DNA of 64,000 nt. Source: a virus. The stretch is from positions 1 to 64,000 of the IMG/VR virus record IMGVR_UViG_3300018432_000004; one strand, written 5' to 3'. This document shows positions 39,370-47,853 of the stretch, one piece after another (the first letter of the stretch is position 1; each line of letters opens with the position of its first letter). The position numbers and the translations under genes are program-made. Below the pieces are notes generated by a model. The model was not told the DNA's origin, searched no databases, and saw nothing but the letters and a program-made list of their open reading frames with translations.

Positions 39370-39702
39370 ATGGAAGACGACACGCAGGGGTTCGACGGGG
39401 ACGGCGGCGGGTCGGAGCAGCGCAAGCGCTCCCCGATCGGCCGCGCGATCGCCGCGGCGCAGGCCGCGCTGGAGGAGGCGATCGAGGCGGAGGGCGGCAA
39501 GGTGCTGTGCGCCGTGATGATCGTCCACGCCGGCGGCGTGGCGCCCGACGGAGGGATCGACGCGTGCGCCGACGATGTCGACGGGCCGCAGAGCCCCGAC
39601 GACCTGCTCGCGTTCGCGCTCAACGGCGTCGCATCGCTCGCCGACCGCTACGGCCTGCCGTTCGCCGTCATGGACGTGCCGACCACCGGGGGGCAGGGAT
39701 GA
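39370..39702 (+). CDS. hypothetical protein, 110 aa
   Basis: This 110-residue protein has a helical start (RAIAAAQAALEEAIEAEGGK), a strand pair (KVLCAVMIVHAGGVAP) and a C-terminal helix (DDLLAFALNGVASLADRYGL). It is not recognised. It lies between a methyltransferase and the DUF5131 gene and overlaps the latter by 4 bases. Confidence 0.55.
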   Translation: MEDDTQGFDGDGGGSEQRKRSPIGRAIAAAQAALEEAIEAEGGKVLCAVMIVHAGGVAPDGGIDACADDVDGPQSPDDLLAFALNGVASLADRYGLPFAVMDVPTTGGQG

Positions 39703-40625
39703 GCAGCACAAAGATCGAGTGGGCGACCGACGTCTACAACGCGTTCACCGGCTGCGACCGCCTGTCGCCCGGCTGCGCGCACTGCTACGCCCTGGACTAC
39801 GCGCTGCGACTCAAGGCGCAGGAGATCGGGCGCGCCGCGAAGATGATCGCCGACGGCAAGCCCGAGCCCGTCATGCGCTACCAGCACGACGGCGACCCGC
39901 GCACGAGCGGGCCCGGCTTCGGATTCACGGTGCACTGGGACAAGCTCGAGCGCCCGCCGCGCTTCAAGGCGGGCGCCCGCGTCTTCGTCAACTCCATGAG
40001 CGACGTGTTCCACGAGAACGCGCCGTGGGCCGCGCACCTCGCGCTGTGGCGCGTCTTCGCCGCACGCCCAGACGTGCATTGGCTCGTGCTCACCAAGCGC
40101 GCCGAGCGGATGCGCGACGTTGTAGATCAGCTCGGCTTCGCCGGCGGCTGGCCGGAGTGGCCGCTGCGCAACGTGTGGCTCGGCGTGTCGATCGAGAACC
40201 GCCGGTTCGTGCACCGCGCCGACGAGCTGCGCGACACCGCAGCAGCCGTGCGCTTCATCTCCGCCGAGCCGCTGCTCGGACCGCTGATCTATGACACCGC
40301 GATCATGGAGCCGAGCACGGGCAGCTACAACCCGTGCTGGCACGACGATCGATTGTCGCCCGGCCAGGAGTACCCGACCTCGACGCCGGAGCTCGACCTG
40401 GCCAGCATGGACTGGCTCATCGCCGGCGGCGAGTCGGGCAAGGGGCATCGCCGCCTCGACCTCGGGTGGATGCGCGCGCTACGCGACGAGTGCGCCGCGC
40501 AGGGCACGGCGCTGTTCGTCAAGCAGCTCGGCGGCCACCGGCCCGGCGACAGGCTCGAGGATCTCCCCGAGGATCTGCGGATCCGCGACTTCCCGGCCGT
40601 GTACGCGCGCCAACCCGCCGCGTAA
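39699..40625 (+). CDS. DUF5131 / phage Gp37-Gp68 family protein
   Basis: A 308-residue protein with the family start KIEWATDVYNAFTGCDRLSP followed by GCAHCYALDYALRL, a CxxxxxxCxxC cysteine motif like a metal or Fe-S site. Further landmarks are FVNSMSDVFHENAPW, WLVLTKRAERM, NVWLGVSIENR, VRFISAEPLLGP and DWLIAGGESGKGHRRLDLGW. The family is common in actinobacteria and their phages and looks like a radical-SAM-type barrel, but its reaction is not known to me. The setting among methyltransferases suggests a role in nucleic-acid modification, which is inference. Confidence 0.85.
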   Translation: MSSTKIEWATDVYNAFTGCDRLSPGCAHCYALDYALRLKAQEIGRAAKMIADGKPEPVMRYQHDGDPRTSGPGFGFTVHWDKLERPPRFKAGARVFVNSMSDVFHENAPWAAHLALWRVFAARPDVHWLVLTKRAERMRDVVDQLGFAGGWPEWPLRNVWLGVSIENRRFVHRADELRDTAAAVRFISAEPLLGPLIYDTAIMEPSTGSYNPCWHDDRLSPGQEYPTSTPELDLASMDWLIAGGESGKGHRRLDLGWMRALRDECAAQGTALFVKQLGGHRPGDRLEDLPEDLRIRDFPAVYARQPAA

Positions 40626-40653
40626 GTCGAGTGGAGACCTCCAGCGGGTCTGC

Positions 40654-40674
40654 TACACTGTGCGGCGCAACCCC
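40654..40674 (+). promoter_or_regulatory. recurrent phage promoter element (TACACT copy)
   Basis: TACACT followed by GTGCGGCGCAACCCC. Upstream, AGACC (40635-40639) and GGTCT (40647-40651) form a short inverted repeat. CGGAGG precedes the GTG at 40700. Confidence 0.7.
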
Positions 40675-40699
40675 TTGTCGATCTAACGGAGGTCTCGCC

Positions 40700-41710
40700 G
40701 TGTCTGCCTCAACCACAGCCGTCCGCGTCCCCGGCTGGGAGCGCGTGCTCAACGCGTTCATGGCCGCGCCCGACCGCACCCTCACGAACGTGCAGCTCGG
40801 CGACGTCCCCGGCGTCCAAGCGTTCCACCAGCGCATCCAGGACATGCGGCGCTACGGCTACGTCGTGACCGAGGCCGTGCTCGTCAAGAAGGGCCGCTAC
40901 GCCTACACCCTCGTGGGCGTCCGCGGCGACGAGGGCGTCTCCGACCTGCGACACGCCGACGCGCTGCCGCACCTTCACGACGAGGCGATCGACGCCGCGA
41001 TCCGCGACGCCGAGGGCGCGATCGAGGCCAACCGCGAGGCGCTCGCCAAGCGCGAGCGGGCACCCATCCGCCCGCCCGCCCGCACCGTCGAGCAGTCGCG
41101 GATGGTCCGCGACGCCGTCGCGTCGCTGCAGGACGGCCTGCCCGAGGGCGTGCTCGCCGACCTCGGCGACGGCCGCGACGACCTGCTCTCGCTGGCGCAC
41201 GCCGCCCGCGACGCGATGACCGTCTACAGCAGCAGCGTGGCGGCAGAGGTCATCTCCGCGCACCGCACCGCGCTCGTCGCCGTCCTCAACGTCCTCGGCG
41301 ACCCGCCCCCGATCGAAAGCGCCGACATTCTCGTGGCGTGGGCGCAGGAGCGCCGCGACAGCATCGTCGCCGCTGAGATCGCGGCCGACCGCGCGGAGCG
41401 CCGCCCCGCCGCACGCGCGCCGCGCGCCGACCGCGCGCCGACCGGCCCGACGCTCATGCGCAAGGCGCTGGAGCACCACGAGCAGCCGATGCACTCCGCC
41501 AAGATCGCCGCATGGGTCATGGAGAACGGCGGCGCAGACGTCTACAAGGGCAAGACGCCGGCCGCGACGATGGCCGCTCAGCTCGCCACCAGCAACAAGG
41601 AGGAGGCGGAGTTCGTGAAGGTCGCGCCCGGCTGCTACGCCCTGCGCGAGTGGACCGGCAAGCACGACCAGTTCGGCGACCCCCTCCTCGACCTCGACCC
41701 GATCCGATGA
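40700..41710 (+). CDS. HARE-HTH domain protein
   Basis: This 336-residue protein has two DNA-binding regions. The N-terminal part (WERVLNAFMAAPDRTLTNVQ, FHQRIQDMRRYGYVVTEAVL) looks like a winged helix. The C-terminal part, about residues 262-326 (LMRKALEHHEQPMHSAKIAA, WVMENGG, GKTPAATMAAQLATSNKEEA, FVKVAPGCYALREW), is a clear HARE-HTH domain (HB1/ASXL type). HARE-HTH modules are proposed to link to modified DNA and are found next to restriction and methylase genes. It may read the phage's own modified bases, which is inference. GTG start. Confidence 0.8.
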   Translation: MSASTTAVRVPGWERVLNAFMAAPDRTLTNVQLGDVPGVQAFHQRIQDMRRYGYVVTEAVLVKKGRYAYTLVGVRGDEGVSDLRHADALPHLHDEAIDAAIRDAEGAIEANREALAKRERAPIRPPARTVEQSRMVRDAVASLQDGLPEGVLADLGDGRDDLLSLAHAARDAMTVYSSSVAAEVISAHRTALVAVLNVLGDPPPIESADILVAWAQERRDSIVAAEIAADRAERRPAARAPRADRAPTGPTLMRKALEHHEQPMHSAKIAAWVMENGGADVYKGKTPAATMAAQLATSNKEEAEFVKVAPGCYALREWTGKHDQFGDPLLDLDPIR

Positions 41711-41808
41711 CCCTTGCGCTGCTGCCGCTCGCGTGCGTGTCGCCGACGGTCGTCGTCGTGCTCTGCCTCATCATCGCGTTCCTCGTGTTCATCGGCGCGA
41801 CGGCATGA
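41707..41808 (+). CDS. micro membrane protein, 33 aa
   Basis: A 33-codon gene starting in the previous stop (ATGA) and ending in the ATG of the ATPase. It encodes one hydrophobic helix (PTVVVVLCLIIAFLVFIGAT). Tight overlaps support expression. Role unknown. Confidence 0.5.
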   Translation: MTLALLPLACVSPTVVVVLCLIIAFLVFIGATA

Positions 41809-43709
41809 CGCCCGCGAAGACGCTGAGGCTCGGCAAGGGGCTCGCGCTGCCCGTCGCGGCCGTGACCCGTACCGTCGCGGTCGTCGGGCAGAAGGGCACC
41901 GGCAAGACGTCGACCGCCGTCGTCCTCGTCGAGGAGGCGGCGGCCGCGGGCGCCCGGTTCGCGTGGATGGACCCGACCGGCGCGGCGTCGGGGCTGCGCG
42001 CGAACGCGAAGGGCGACGGTCCCGGCCTCGATTGCGTCGTCATGGGCGGCTACAACGGCGACGTCCCGCTGTCCTCGGGCGCCGGCGCGGTCGTCGCCCG
42101 CCTCGTCGTCGTCGAGGGCTACAGCATCGTCTGCGACCTCGAGCGGATGCCGCGCTCCGAGCAGATCACGTTCGTCGCCGACTTCGCCGAGGCCGCGCTT
42201 GAGCTGTGCCGCTCGGCCGTGCTCGTGGTCTTCGACGAGGCGCCCCGCTTCGCGCCGCAGGGCGGCGCCGGCATAGACGACGACGGCACCCGCTGCCGCG
42301 TCGCCGTGACCGAGGCCGTCATGCTCGGGCGCCGCAAGGGACTCGGAACGATCCTCATCTCCCAGCGGCCGTCGAAGCTGCACAAAGACGTGCTGGAGCA
42401 GGCCGACGTACTGATCGCGCACCGCCTCATGGGCAACAACGACCGCAAGGCGATCAAGGGCTGGCTCGAGGACCACGAGGAGGGCGACGACTGGCTCGCG
42501 CGCATCTCAAGCCTCGACACCGGCCAGGCCGTCGTGCTCGGCCCCGAGTACCGCGTGGGCGGCGTCTTCCAGGTCCGCGCGAAGCGGACGTTCGACTCGT
42601 CGGCGACGCCCGAGGTCGGCGCGGAGCTGCTCGACGCGCCGCAGCGAGCATCGATCGACCTCGCCGACCTTGAGGCGAAGATGGGCACCGCGCTGGAGGC
42701 CGCGCAGGAGAACGACCCGGCCGCGCTCAAGCGCAAGGTCGAGCGCCTCGAGCGCCAGCTTGAGGAGGGCGGCGGCGCCGACGTCGAGGAGCTGCGGGCC
42801 GCGTGCGCGAGGATCGCCGACCTTGAGGCCAACCAGCTCGGGGACGGCCAGCGCGCGGAACTGCGCGTACGCTTCCACAACGCCGACGAGAGCGCCGACG
42901 CCCTCGAGCGCGTTATGACACAGCTTCACGACGAACTGGACCGGCTCGCCACCGGCCTGCTCGACATCGGCGTCGATCTCGACTTCACGGCGGACGACGG
43001 CGCGGCGCGCAGCGCCCCGACCGGCGAGAAGGGGGTCCAAAGCGTCGCGGCCCCGACTGCCCCGGCTCAAGGCGACAGAGCGCCGGATCAGCAGTCAAAC
43101 GGCGACGGACGTGCGCCCTCGTCGTCCCCCGCGGGGGGTGGGAACGCAGTAGACGCCGGTGGCGCCCGCGCGCAGCCGGCGTCTTCGATTGAGCGGCGAC
43201 CGCCGCCCGCCGATCCGGCGCGGCGCGCCGACCAGCCCGAGCTCGTCGCGGGCGCCCGGCGGATGCTCGACGCGCTGCGGCGCTACCCGCCGCTGACGCG
43301 CGCGGAGCTGGCGACGCTCGCCAACTCGTTCGGCGGGTCGATGCGGACGAACCTCTCCGCGCTCAAGGGCCTCGGCTACGTGGACGAGCAGGACGGCCGC
43401 GTCGCGCTCACCGCCGAGGGCGACATGGCCGCCGGCGGACCGGCGAAGCCCTGGACGCCCGACGAGGTCATCGCGAAGCACTCCGGCAAGCTCGTCGCCG
43501 GCGCGCGCCGCGTCCTCGGCGTCGTCATGCGCGGCGGACTGGACGGCGGGTTCACCCGCGCCGAACTCGAGCGGCTCGCCGACAGCAAGGGCGGCTCGTT
43601 CCGCACGAACCTGTCGAAGCTCAAGACGCTCGGGCTCGTCGAGGAGCGCAACCGCCGCGTCTACCCCGGCCACGCGCTGTACGCGAGGCAGATCGCCCAC
43701 CGGCGATGA
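41805..43709 (+). CDS. HerA/FtsK-like ATPase with tandem winged helices
   Basis: A 634-residue P-loop ATPase. AVVGQKGTGKTSTAVVLVEE is Walker A (residues 26-45), and AVLVVFDEAPRFAPQ Walker B with the catalytic Glu; GTILISQRPSKLHKDVLEQA and ADVLIAHRLMGNNDRKAI fit the sensor region of HerA/FtsK-type DNA pumps. A coiled coil follows (LKRKVERLERQLEEGGGADV) and a long low-complexity linker. At the end two homologous winged-helix units repeat (LVAGARRMLDALRRYPPLTR and LVAGARRVLGVVMRGGLDGG). It probably moves or remodels DNA. Its partner nuclease is not obvious. Confidence 0.8.
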   Translation: MTPAKTLRLGKGLALPVAAVTRTVAVVGQKGTGKTSTAVVLVEEAAAAGARFAWMDPTGAASGLRANAKGDGPGLDCVVMGGYNGDVPLSSGAGAVVARLVVVEGYSIVCDLERMPRSEQITFVADFAEAALELCRSAVLVVFDEAPRFAPQGGAGIDDDGTRCRVAVTEAVMLGRRKGLGTILISQRPSKLHKDVLEQADVLIAHRLMGNNDRKAIKGWLEDHEEGDDWLARISSLDTGQAVVLGPEYRVGGVFQVRAKRTFDSSATPEVGAELLDAPQRASIDLADLEAKMGTALEAAQENDPAALKRKVERLERQLEEGGGADVEELRAACARIADLEANQLGDGQRAELRVRFHNADESADALERVMTQLHDELDRLATGLLDIGVDLDFTADDGAARSAPTGEKGVQSVAAPTAPAQGDRAPDQQSNGDGRAPSSSPAGGGNAVDAGGARAQPASSIERRPPPADPARRADQPELVAGARRMLDALRRYPPLTRAELATLANSFGGSMRTNLSALKGLGYVDEQDGRVALTAEGDMAAGGPAKPWTPDEVIAKHSGKLVAGARRVLGVVMRGGLDGGFTRAELERLADSKGGSFRTNLSKLKTLGLVEERNRRVYPGHALYARQIAHRR

Positions 43710-43906
43710 GCGAGCACGTCCACGACTACCAGCCCGTCGTTCGGCGGGTGCCGGGCACGTCGCTGGAGATGATCGACGGCTACCGCTGCGCGTGCGGTCA
43801 GCGCCGTCCGCTCGCGGCCAGCACCTTCGACCCGCTCGCGAACGCGCGCGCCGCCCTCGCCATCTACCGCCGCCGCTTCCGGCAGTGGCGCAAGGAGCCC
43901 GAATGA
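43706..43906 (+). CDS. small zinc-motif protein, 66 aa
   Basis: This 66-residue basic protein has HVHDYQP and YRCACGQRRP, a possible HxH...CxC metal site. It overlaps both neighbours by 4 bases. Function unknown. Confidence 0.6.
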   Translation: MSEHVHDYQPVVRRVPGTSLEMIDGYRCACGQRRPLAASTFDPLANARAALAIYRRRFRQWRKEPE

Positions 43907-45150
43907 CCGACGAACCCCGCCCGCTGCTGACCGTGCTGGAGGTCCCGCTCGGAGACCTGCACCCCGACGCGTCGAACCCCCGCAAGATCAACGGCCGCCG
44001 CATGGCGATCCTCAAGCAGCAGGTCGCCGACGACGACTTCATGCGCGCCCGCCCCGTCATCGCGCTGCCCGACGGCATGATCGTCGCCGGGGAGCAGCGG
44101 TGGCGCGCGCGAGCGCTGATCAAGCGCGACACGTGCTTCGCGCTGTTCGCCGACCTCGACGAGGACAAGCGCGTGGAGTGGGCGGCGCGCGACAACAACC
44201 ACGCCGGCGAGTGGGTCGGCGACGCGCTCGGCGAGCTGCTCGGCGACGAGCGCCGACCGGACCGCCTCGCGCTCATGGGCTTCACGACCGACGACGTCGA
44301 GAAGCTCGTCAAGCCCGCCAAGCGCGAGCGCGGATCCGCCGCAGGCTCCGACGACCTGCCCGACGTCGTGGACGACCCCGTCACCAGGCCCGGCGACCTG
44401 ATCGAGCTCGGGGCGCACCGCCTGCTCTGCGGCGACTCTACGACCGGCAGCGACCTCGACCGGCTGCTCGCCGGCCAGCGCGTCGACGCCGTCATCATGG
44501 ATCCGCCGTACGCGATCTACGGCAGCTCGACCGGCCTCGCGGCGGAGGTCGCCGACGACAAGATGGTCCGCCCGTTCTTCCGCGAGGCGCTGCGCGCCGC
44601 GAACCGCGCGCTCATCCCGTTCGGGCACTGCTACGTCTGCTGCGACTGGCGGAGCTGGGCGTCGTGGTGGGAGGTCGCGAAGGGCACCGGCATCTCGCCG
44701 AAGAACATGATCGTGTGGGACAAGCGCGGCAGCGGGCTCGGCAACAACTACGCGAACACGCACGAGCTGCTGTTCTTCGCGACGGCGATCCCGCGGCGCA
44801 CGCGGATGACCGTCGACAACCCCGGCCAGCGCCCCGTCCTGGACTCGAACGTCTGGCACATCGCGCGCGTCCCGTCGGGCGAGGACCGCATCCACAACGC
44901 GCAGAAGCCCGTCGAGCTCGTGACGCGCGCGCTGACGAACTCCACGGTCGCCGGCGAGCGCGTCCTGGACCTGTTCGCGGGCTCGGGCACGACGCTCATC
45001 GCCGCCGAGCAGGAGGGCCGGACCGCGTTCGCGATGGAGATCGACCCGGCCTGGTGCGACGCGATCGTCACCCGCTGGGAGCGCCTCACCGGGCAGCAGG
45101 CGAAGCGGCCCCGCCGACGCGCGAAGAAGCCGCCCGCAGGCAAGCCGTAG
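43903..45150 (+). CDS. ParB-like/DNA methyltransferase fusion
   Basis: A 415-residue fusion. The N-terminal ~150 residues are ParB-like (VPLGDLHPDASNPRKI, MIVAGEQRWRARALIKRDTC), a module that binds DNA and, in some phage proteins, nicks it. The C-terminal part is a beta-type amino-methyltransferase: VIMDPPYAIYGSS near 198, LFAGSGTTLIAAEQEGR near 356 and AMEIDPAWCDAIVTRW. Such fusions are common in actinobacteriophages and methylate adenine or cytosine. Basic C-terminal tail. Target unknown. Confidence 0.9.
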   Translation: MTDEPRPLLTVLEVPLGDLHPDASNPRKINGRRMAILKQQVADDDFMRARPVIALPDGMIVAGEQRWRARALIKRDTCFALFADLDEDKRVEWAARDNNHAGEWVGDALGELLGDERRPDRLALMGFTTDDVEKLVKPAKRERGSAAGSDDLPDVVDDPVTRPGDLIELGAHRLLCGDSTTGSDLDRLLAGQRVDAVIMDPPYAIYGSSTGLAAEVADDKMVRPFFREALRAANRALIPFGHCYVCCDWRSWASWWEVAKGTGISPKNMIVWDKRGSGLGNNYANTHELLFFATAIPRRTRMTVDNPGQRPVLDSNVWHIARVPSGEDRIHNAQKPVELVTRALTNSTVAGERVLDLFAGSGTTLIAAEQEGRTAFAMEIDPAWCDAIVTRWERLTGQQAKRPRRRAKKPPAGKP

Positions 45151-45154
45151 CCGC

Positions 45155-45177
45155 TACAGTGTGCGGCGCAAGCAACC
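45155..45177 (+). promoter_or_regulatory. recurrent phage promoter element (TACAGT copy)
   Basis: GCTACAGT followed by GTGCGGCGCAAGCAACCCC, four bases after the methyltransferase stop. GAGAGGA precedes the ATG at 45192. Confidence 0.7.
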
Positions 45178-45191
45178 CCGGAGAGGACCCG

Positions 45192-45578
45192 ATGCACCTG
45201 ACGCCCATCCAGCTCCGCGCGGCGCTCACGCAGGCGCTCGCCGCGCTCGAGGCCGCAGGCGTGCCGGCCGAGAACGTCGTGCTCGGCTTCACGAACACGC
45301 CGCGCGACGACGAGGACACCGCCTACGAAACGCACGTCGGCGCCGGCCACGAGCTAGACACGGCCTCGCTCGTGCACCTCGTCGCCGAGGACCTCGCGGA
45401 GGAGGCGGGCGCCGCAGCCGTCGCGCTCACCCGCCGCGAGCAGTGCACGCGCTGCGGCTCGCCGCGCTGGCGGTTCCGTCAGCGTCGGCGCCCGCCGCGC
45501 CGCGGCCAGCCGCCGGGCATCTACATTGAGACGTTCGACGAGTGCATGGACTGCGGCGAGCGCGGGCCCTCGCGATGA
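45192..45578 (+). CDS. zinc-ribbon protein, 128 aa
   Basis: The protein has 128 residues; the first half is helical and acidic (LRAALTQALAALEAAGVPAE). The C-terminal half has CTRCGSPRWRF and ECMDCGERG, a four-cysteine zinc ribbon with a basic hairpin. First gene of a long small-protein operon. Not recognised. Confidence 0.6.
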   Translation: MHLTPIQLRAALTQALAALEAAGVPAENVVLGFTNTPRDDEDTAYETHVGAGHELDTASLVHLVAEDLAEEAGAAAVALTRREQCTRCGSPRWRFRQRRRPPRRGQPPGIYIETFDECMDCGERGPSR

Positions 45579-46669
45579 GCACCGAAACCCTCGACGAGCG
45601 CATCGCGAAGATGTCGCGCACGATCCAGACGAAGAACGAGGAGATCGCGCAGCTCCAGGGCTCCCTCGACGGCGCCGTCGCTCGCGCCGGCGAGGCGGAC
45701 CGCCAGGCGCGCGAGGCGCGCGACGCGCTCGCCAGCGCCCGCCGGGACGCCGCGGCCGCGTCCACGCTGCGCGTCGACCTGCAGCGCGCCCGCGAGGACC
45801 TCACCGAGGCGCGCCACCAACTCAAGGTCGCGCGGGAGCTGGCGCCGCCCGACGAGTCGCAGATAGTCGCGGCGCTCCGCGAGGCGTACGACGCGAAGGA
45901 GGCCGAGCTGCGCGAGGAGCTGCGCGAGGTCCAGGCCGACCTCGCCGCCCTGCGCGACGAGCACGGAGAGCTTGAGTCGACCGCCGAGGAGCGCCGCGAC
46001 TGGGCGAACCTGACGCAGGGCGAGCTCGACGAGGTCGCCGAGGCGCTCGGTCTGCCGAAGGACGGGAAGCACGGCGCCGTGGCCGTGGCCGTGGCCGGGC
46101 TGCTGCGGCGCCTTGAGCTCGCCGAGCACCAGGGCGCGATCGCCCGCGAGGCTGCAGCCGCAGTGGACGGGCGGCTGGAGGAGGCCAGGCGCGCCGGCGG
46201 CGGCGATCCCGCCGAGGCGCCCACGGAGGGCGTCCGGGAGCGCCTCAACGCCCTCGCGACGATCGCGCTCAAGCTCGGGCTGCGCCGCAACGCGAAGCCC
46301 GACGTGATCCTTGAGGCGTTCATCCGCGCCGAGCTGACCGCGCACGAGGCCGGCATGCAGGCCAGCGTCGGGCCAGGTGAGGCCACCGCGGTCGAGCGCC
46401 TCGAGCGCCTGCTCGTCGCGCTGTGGCCCGACCGCAACGTCCACGACGCCGAAACGACGCCGACGCTCGAGTCGGTCCCCGACGCCGTCGAGCGCATCGA
46501 GGAGCTGCGCGACATGGCCGACGAGTGGGCGGACGGCGGACGCCCGGCCGGACCGGCGACGGACCTCATGCAGCGCCTGTTCGACGCGCTGCTCGCTCGC
46601 GTCGAGGCGGGCGAGGCGGATACTGACATGCTCGACCGGCTAGAACGCCTCGCGAAGGAGACGACATGA
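45575..46669 (+). CDS. coiled-coil protein, 364 aa
   Basis: This protein of 364 residues has a long coiled coil in its first ~150 residues (TIQTKNEEIAQLQGSLDGAV, DLQRAREDLTEARHQLKVAR, EELREVQADLAALRDEHGEL), very rich in Glu, Arg and Ala. The rest has helical regions (ERLNALATIALKLGLRRNAK, ERLERLLVALWPDRN). It is not recognised; a structural or scaffold role for a complex is a guess. Confidence 0.6.
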   Translation: MSTETLDERIAKMSRTIQTKNEEIAQLQGSLDGAVARAGEADRQAREARDALASARRDAAAASTLRVDLQRAREDLTEARHQLKVARELAPPDESQIVAALREAYDAKEAELREELREVQADLAALRDEHGELESTAEERRDWANLTQGELDEVAEALGLPKDGKHGAVAVAVAGLLRRLELAEHQGAIAREAAAAVDGRLEEARRAGGGDPAEAPTEGVRERLNALATIALKLGLRRNAKPDVILEAFIRAELTAHEAGMQASVGPGEATAVERLERLLVALWPDRNVHDAETTPTLESVPDAVERIEELRDMADEWADGGRPAGPATDLMQRLFDALLARVEAGEADTDMLDRLERLAKETT

Positions 46670-46953
46670 CCGACGACCGCACCGACGCCGAGCGCCTCAA
46701 CGACGCGCTCACAGACGGCGCGCTCGCCGTCGCGTCCGTCGTCGGCCTACCCTCCCACGATGCGCGCGAGGATCGCATCCGCCTGCACTGCGACCTCGTC
46801 GACCGCGACCGCGTACCCGAGCTCGCGTGGAAGGCGGCGTGCATGGCCGTCGACTATCTGACCGTCGCGATGGGTGTCCTCGCCGACGGCGCCGCCATCA
46901 GCGTCGAGGATGGCCTCGCCGCCATGACCCGAAAGGACCCGCCCCCATGCTGA
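46666..46953 (+). CDS. hypothetical protein, 95 aa
   Basis: This 95-residue protein is acidic and helical (DALTDGALAVASVVGLPSHD, VPELAWKAACMAVDYLTVAM), without a recognised family. It overlaps its neighbours on both sides. Confidence 0.55.
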   Translation: MTDDRTDAERLNDALTDGALAVASVVGLPSHDAREDRIRLHCDLVDRDRVPELAWKAACMAVDYLTVAMGVLADGAAISVEDGLAAMTRKDPPPC

Positions 46954-47312
46954 TCTTTCGCCCCGAGCTGGCCGCGAAGGTCATGGACGGCACGAAGACG
47001 CAGACGCGCCGCGCGCTGTCGGACAACCCGCGGTCCCCGTGGTGGCGCGGCAAGTGCGCGCACGAGCCCGGCAGCCGCCACGCCGTATGCCCCGGCCGCT
47101 CGCAGCACGGCATCGGCTTCGTCGTCGTCGAGGACGTCGCGCTCGTGCGCCTCGGGCACATCACGCACGACGGCGCGCTCGCCGAGGGCTGCGCCGACGT
47201 CCGCGACTTCATCACCACGTGGGAGCAGATCAACGGCGCGTGGAAGCCGCGCGAGCGCGTCTGGCTCATCCGCTTCCACGTCGAGATCTCTGCCGACCGC
47301 GTGACGCTATGA
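46947..47312 (+). CDS. ASCH domain protein
   Basis: A 121-residue protein with the ASCH pattern: LIFRPELAAKVMDGTKTQTR at the N-terminus (the K-TQTRR motif), GFVVVEDVALVRLGHITHDG, then CADVRDFITTWEQINGAWKP and VWLIRFHVE at the end. ASCH domains are RNA-binding folds related to PUA; some members hydrolyse N4-acetylcytidine, others act as RNA processing factors. A conserved cysteine/His set (CAHEPGSRHAVCPGRSQHG) may bind metal. Its role in a phage is unknown. Confidence 0.8.
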   Translation: MLIFRPELAAKVMDGTKTQTRRALSDNPRSPWWRGKCAHEPGSRHAVCPGRSQHGIGFVVVEDVALVRLGHITHDGALAEGCADVRDFITTWEQINGAWKPRERVWLIRFHVEISADRVTL

Positions 47313-47599
47313 GCGACGGCTACTTCACCCCCGACGAGGCGGCGACCGCAGCAATCACGCTGCACGCCGCTGGCCTCAACGTCTACGTCTCGCTTCGCCA
47401 CCCGTCGCGAAGCGGCGTCCTCTATCAGGGTGACAGCGAGCGCGCGCAGGGACGCTCGGCGACCGTCGGCGTCGAGGCCGCGCACGACCTCCCGATCGAC
47501 GAAATGGTCAAGCTGCGGACCCGCATCCGACGCCTCGGCTATGACGCCGAGGTCGAGGCCGGCAACATGGCCATCCTCGGAGATTGGACGAAACCGTGA
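47309..47599 (+). CDS. hypothetical protein, 96 aa
   Basis: This 96-residue protein has an alternating strand/helix pattern (TAAITLHAAGLNVYVSLRHP, EMVKLRTRIRRLGYDAEVEA). ATG overlaps the ASCH stop and its end overlaps the next GTG. Not recognised. Confidence 0.55.
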   Translation: MSDGYFTPDEAATAAITLHAAGLNVYVSLRHPSRSGVLYQGDSERAQGRSATVGVEAAHDLPIDEMVKLRTRIRRLGYDAEVEAGNMAILGDWTKP

Positions 47600-47853
47600 A
47601 CACGGCCACGATCAGCGTCCACCTCCGCTACGGCGACAGCGACGACGCCGCCGATGCCGTACGCAAGCTGCACGACGACCTCATCACCCCCGCCGCGCCC
47701 GCGCACTCCTGCGACGCCGAGCTGCGCGCATCCCCCGCCTTCCAGCCGAACCACTGCGAGGACGGCGCCCTCTGGACGTGCTCATGCGGCAAGGTCTACG
47801 AGCACGTCTGCGACGAGGCCGAGGGCTGCTTGTGGCACGAGGTGGACGCGTAG
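47596..47853 (+). CDS. small cysteine-rich protein, 85 aa
   Basis: The GTG at 47596 overlaps the previous stop (GTGA) and is preferred over the TTG four codons upstream. The protein has a strand start (ATISVHLRYGDSDDAADAVR) and a C-terminal half with CSCGKVYEHVCDEAEGCLWH, which could bind zinc. Role unknown. Confidence 0.55.
   Translation: MNTATISVHLRYGDSDDAADAVRKLHDDLITPAAPAHSCDAELRASPAFQPNHCEDGALWTCSCGKVYEHVCDEAEGCLWHEVDA

Noticed and set aside
41805-43709. HerA part of a Sir2-HerA or similar defence pair
   Set aside because: No Sir2, DUF4297 or other known effector gene is adjacent; the neighbours are a HARE-HTH and a methylase, so a defence-pair label is not supported.
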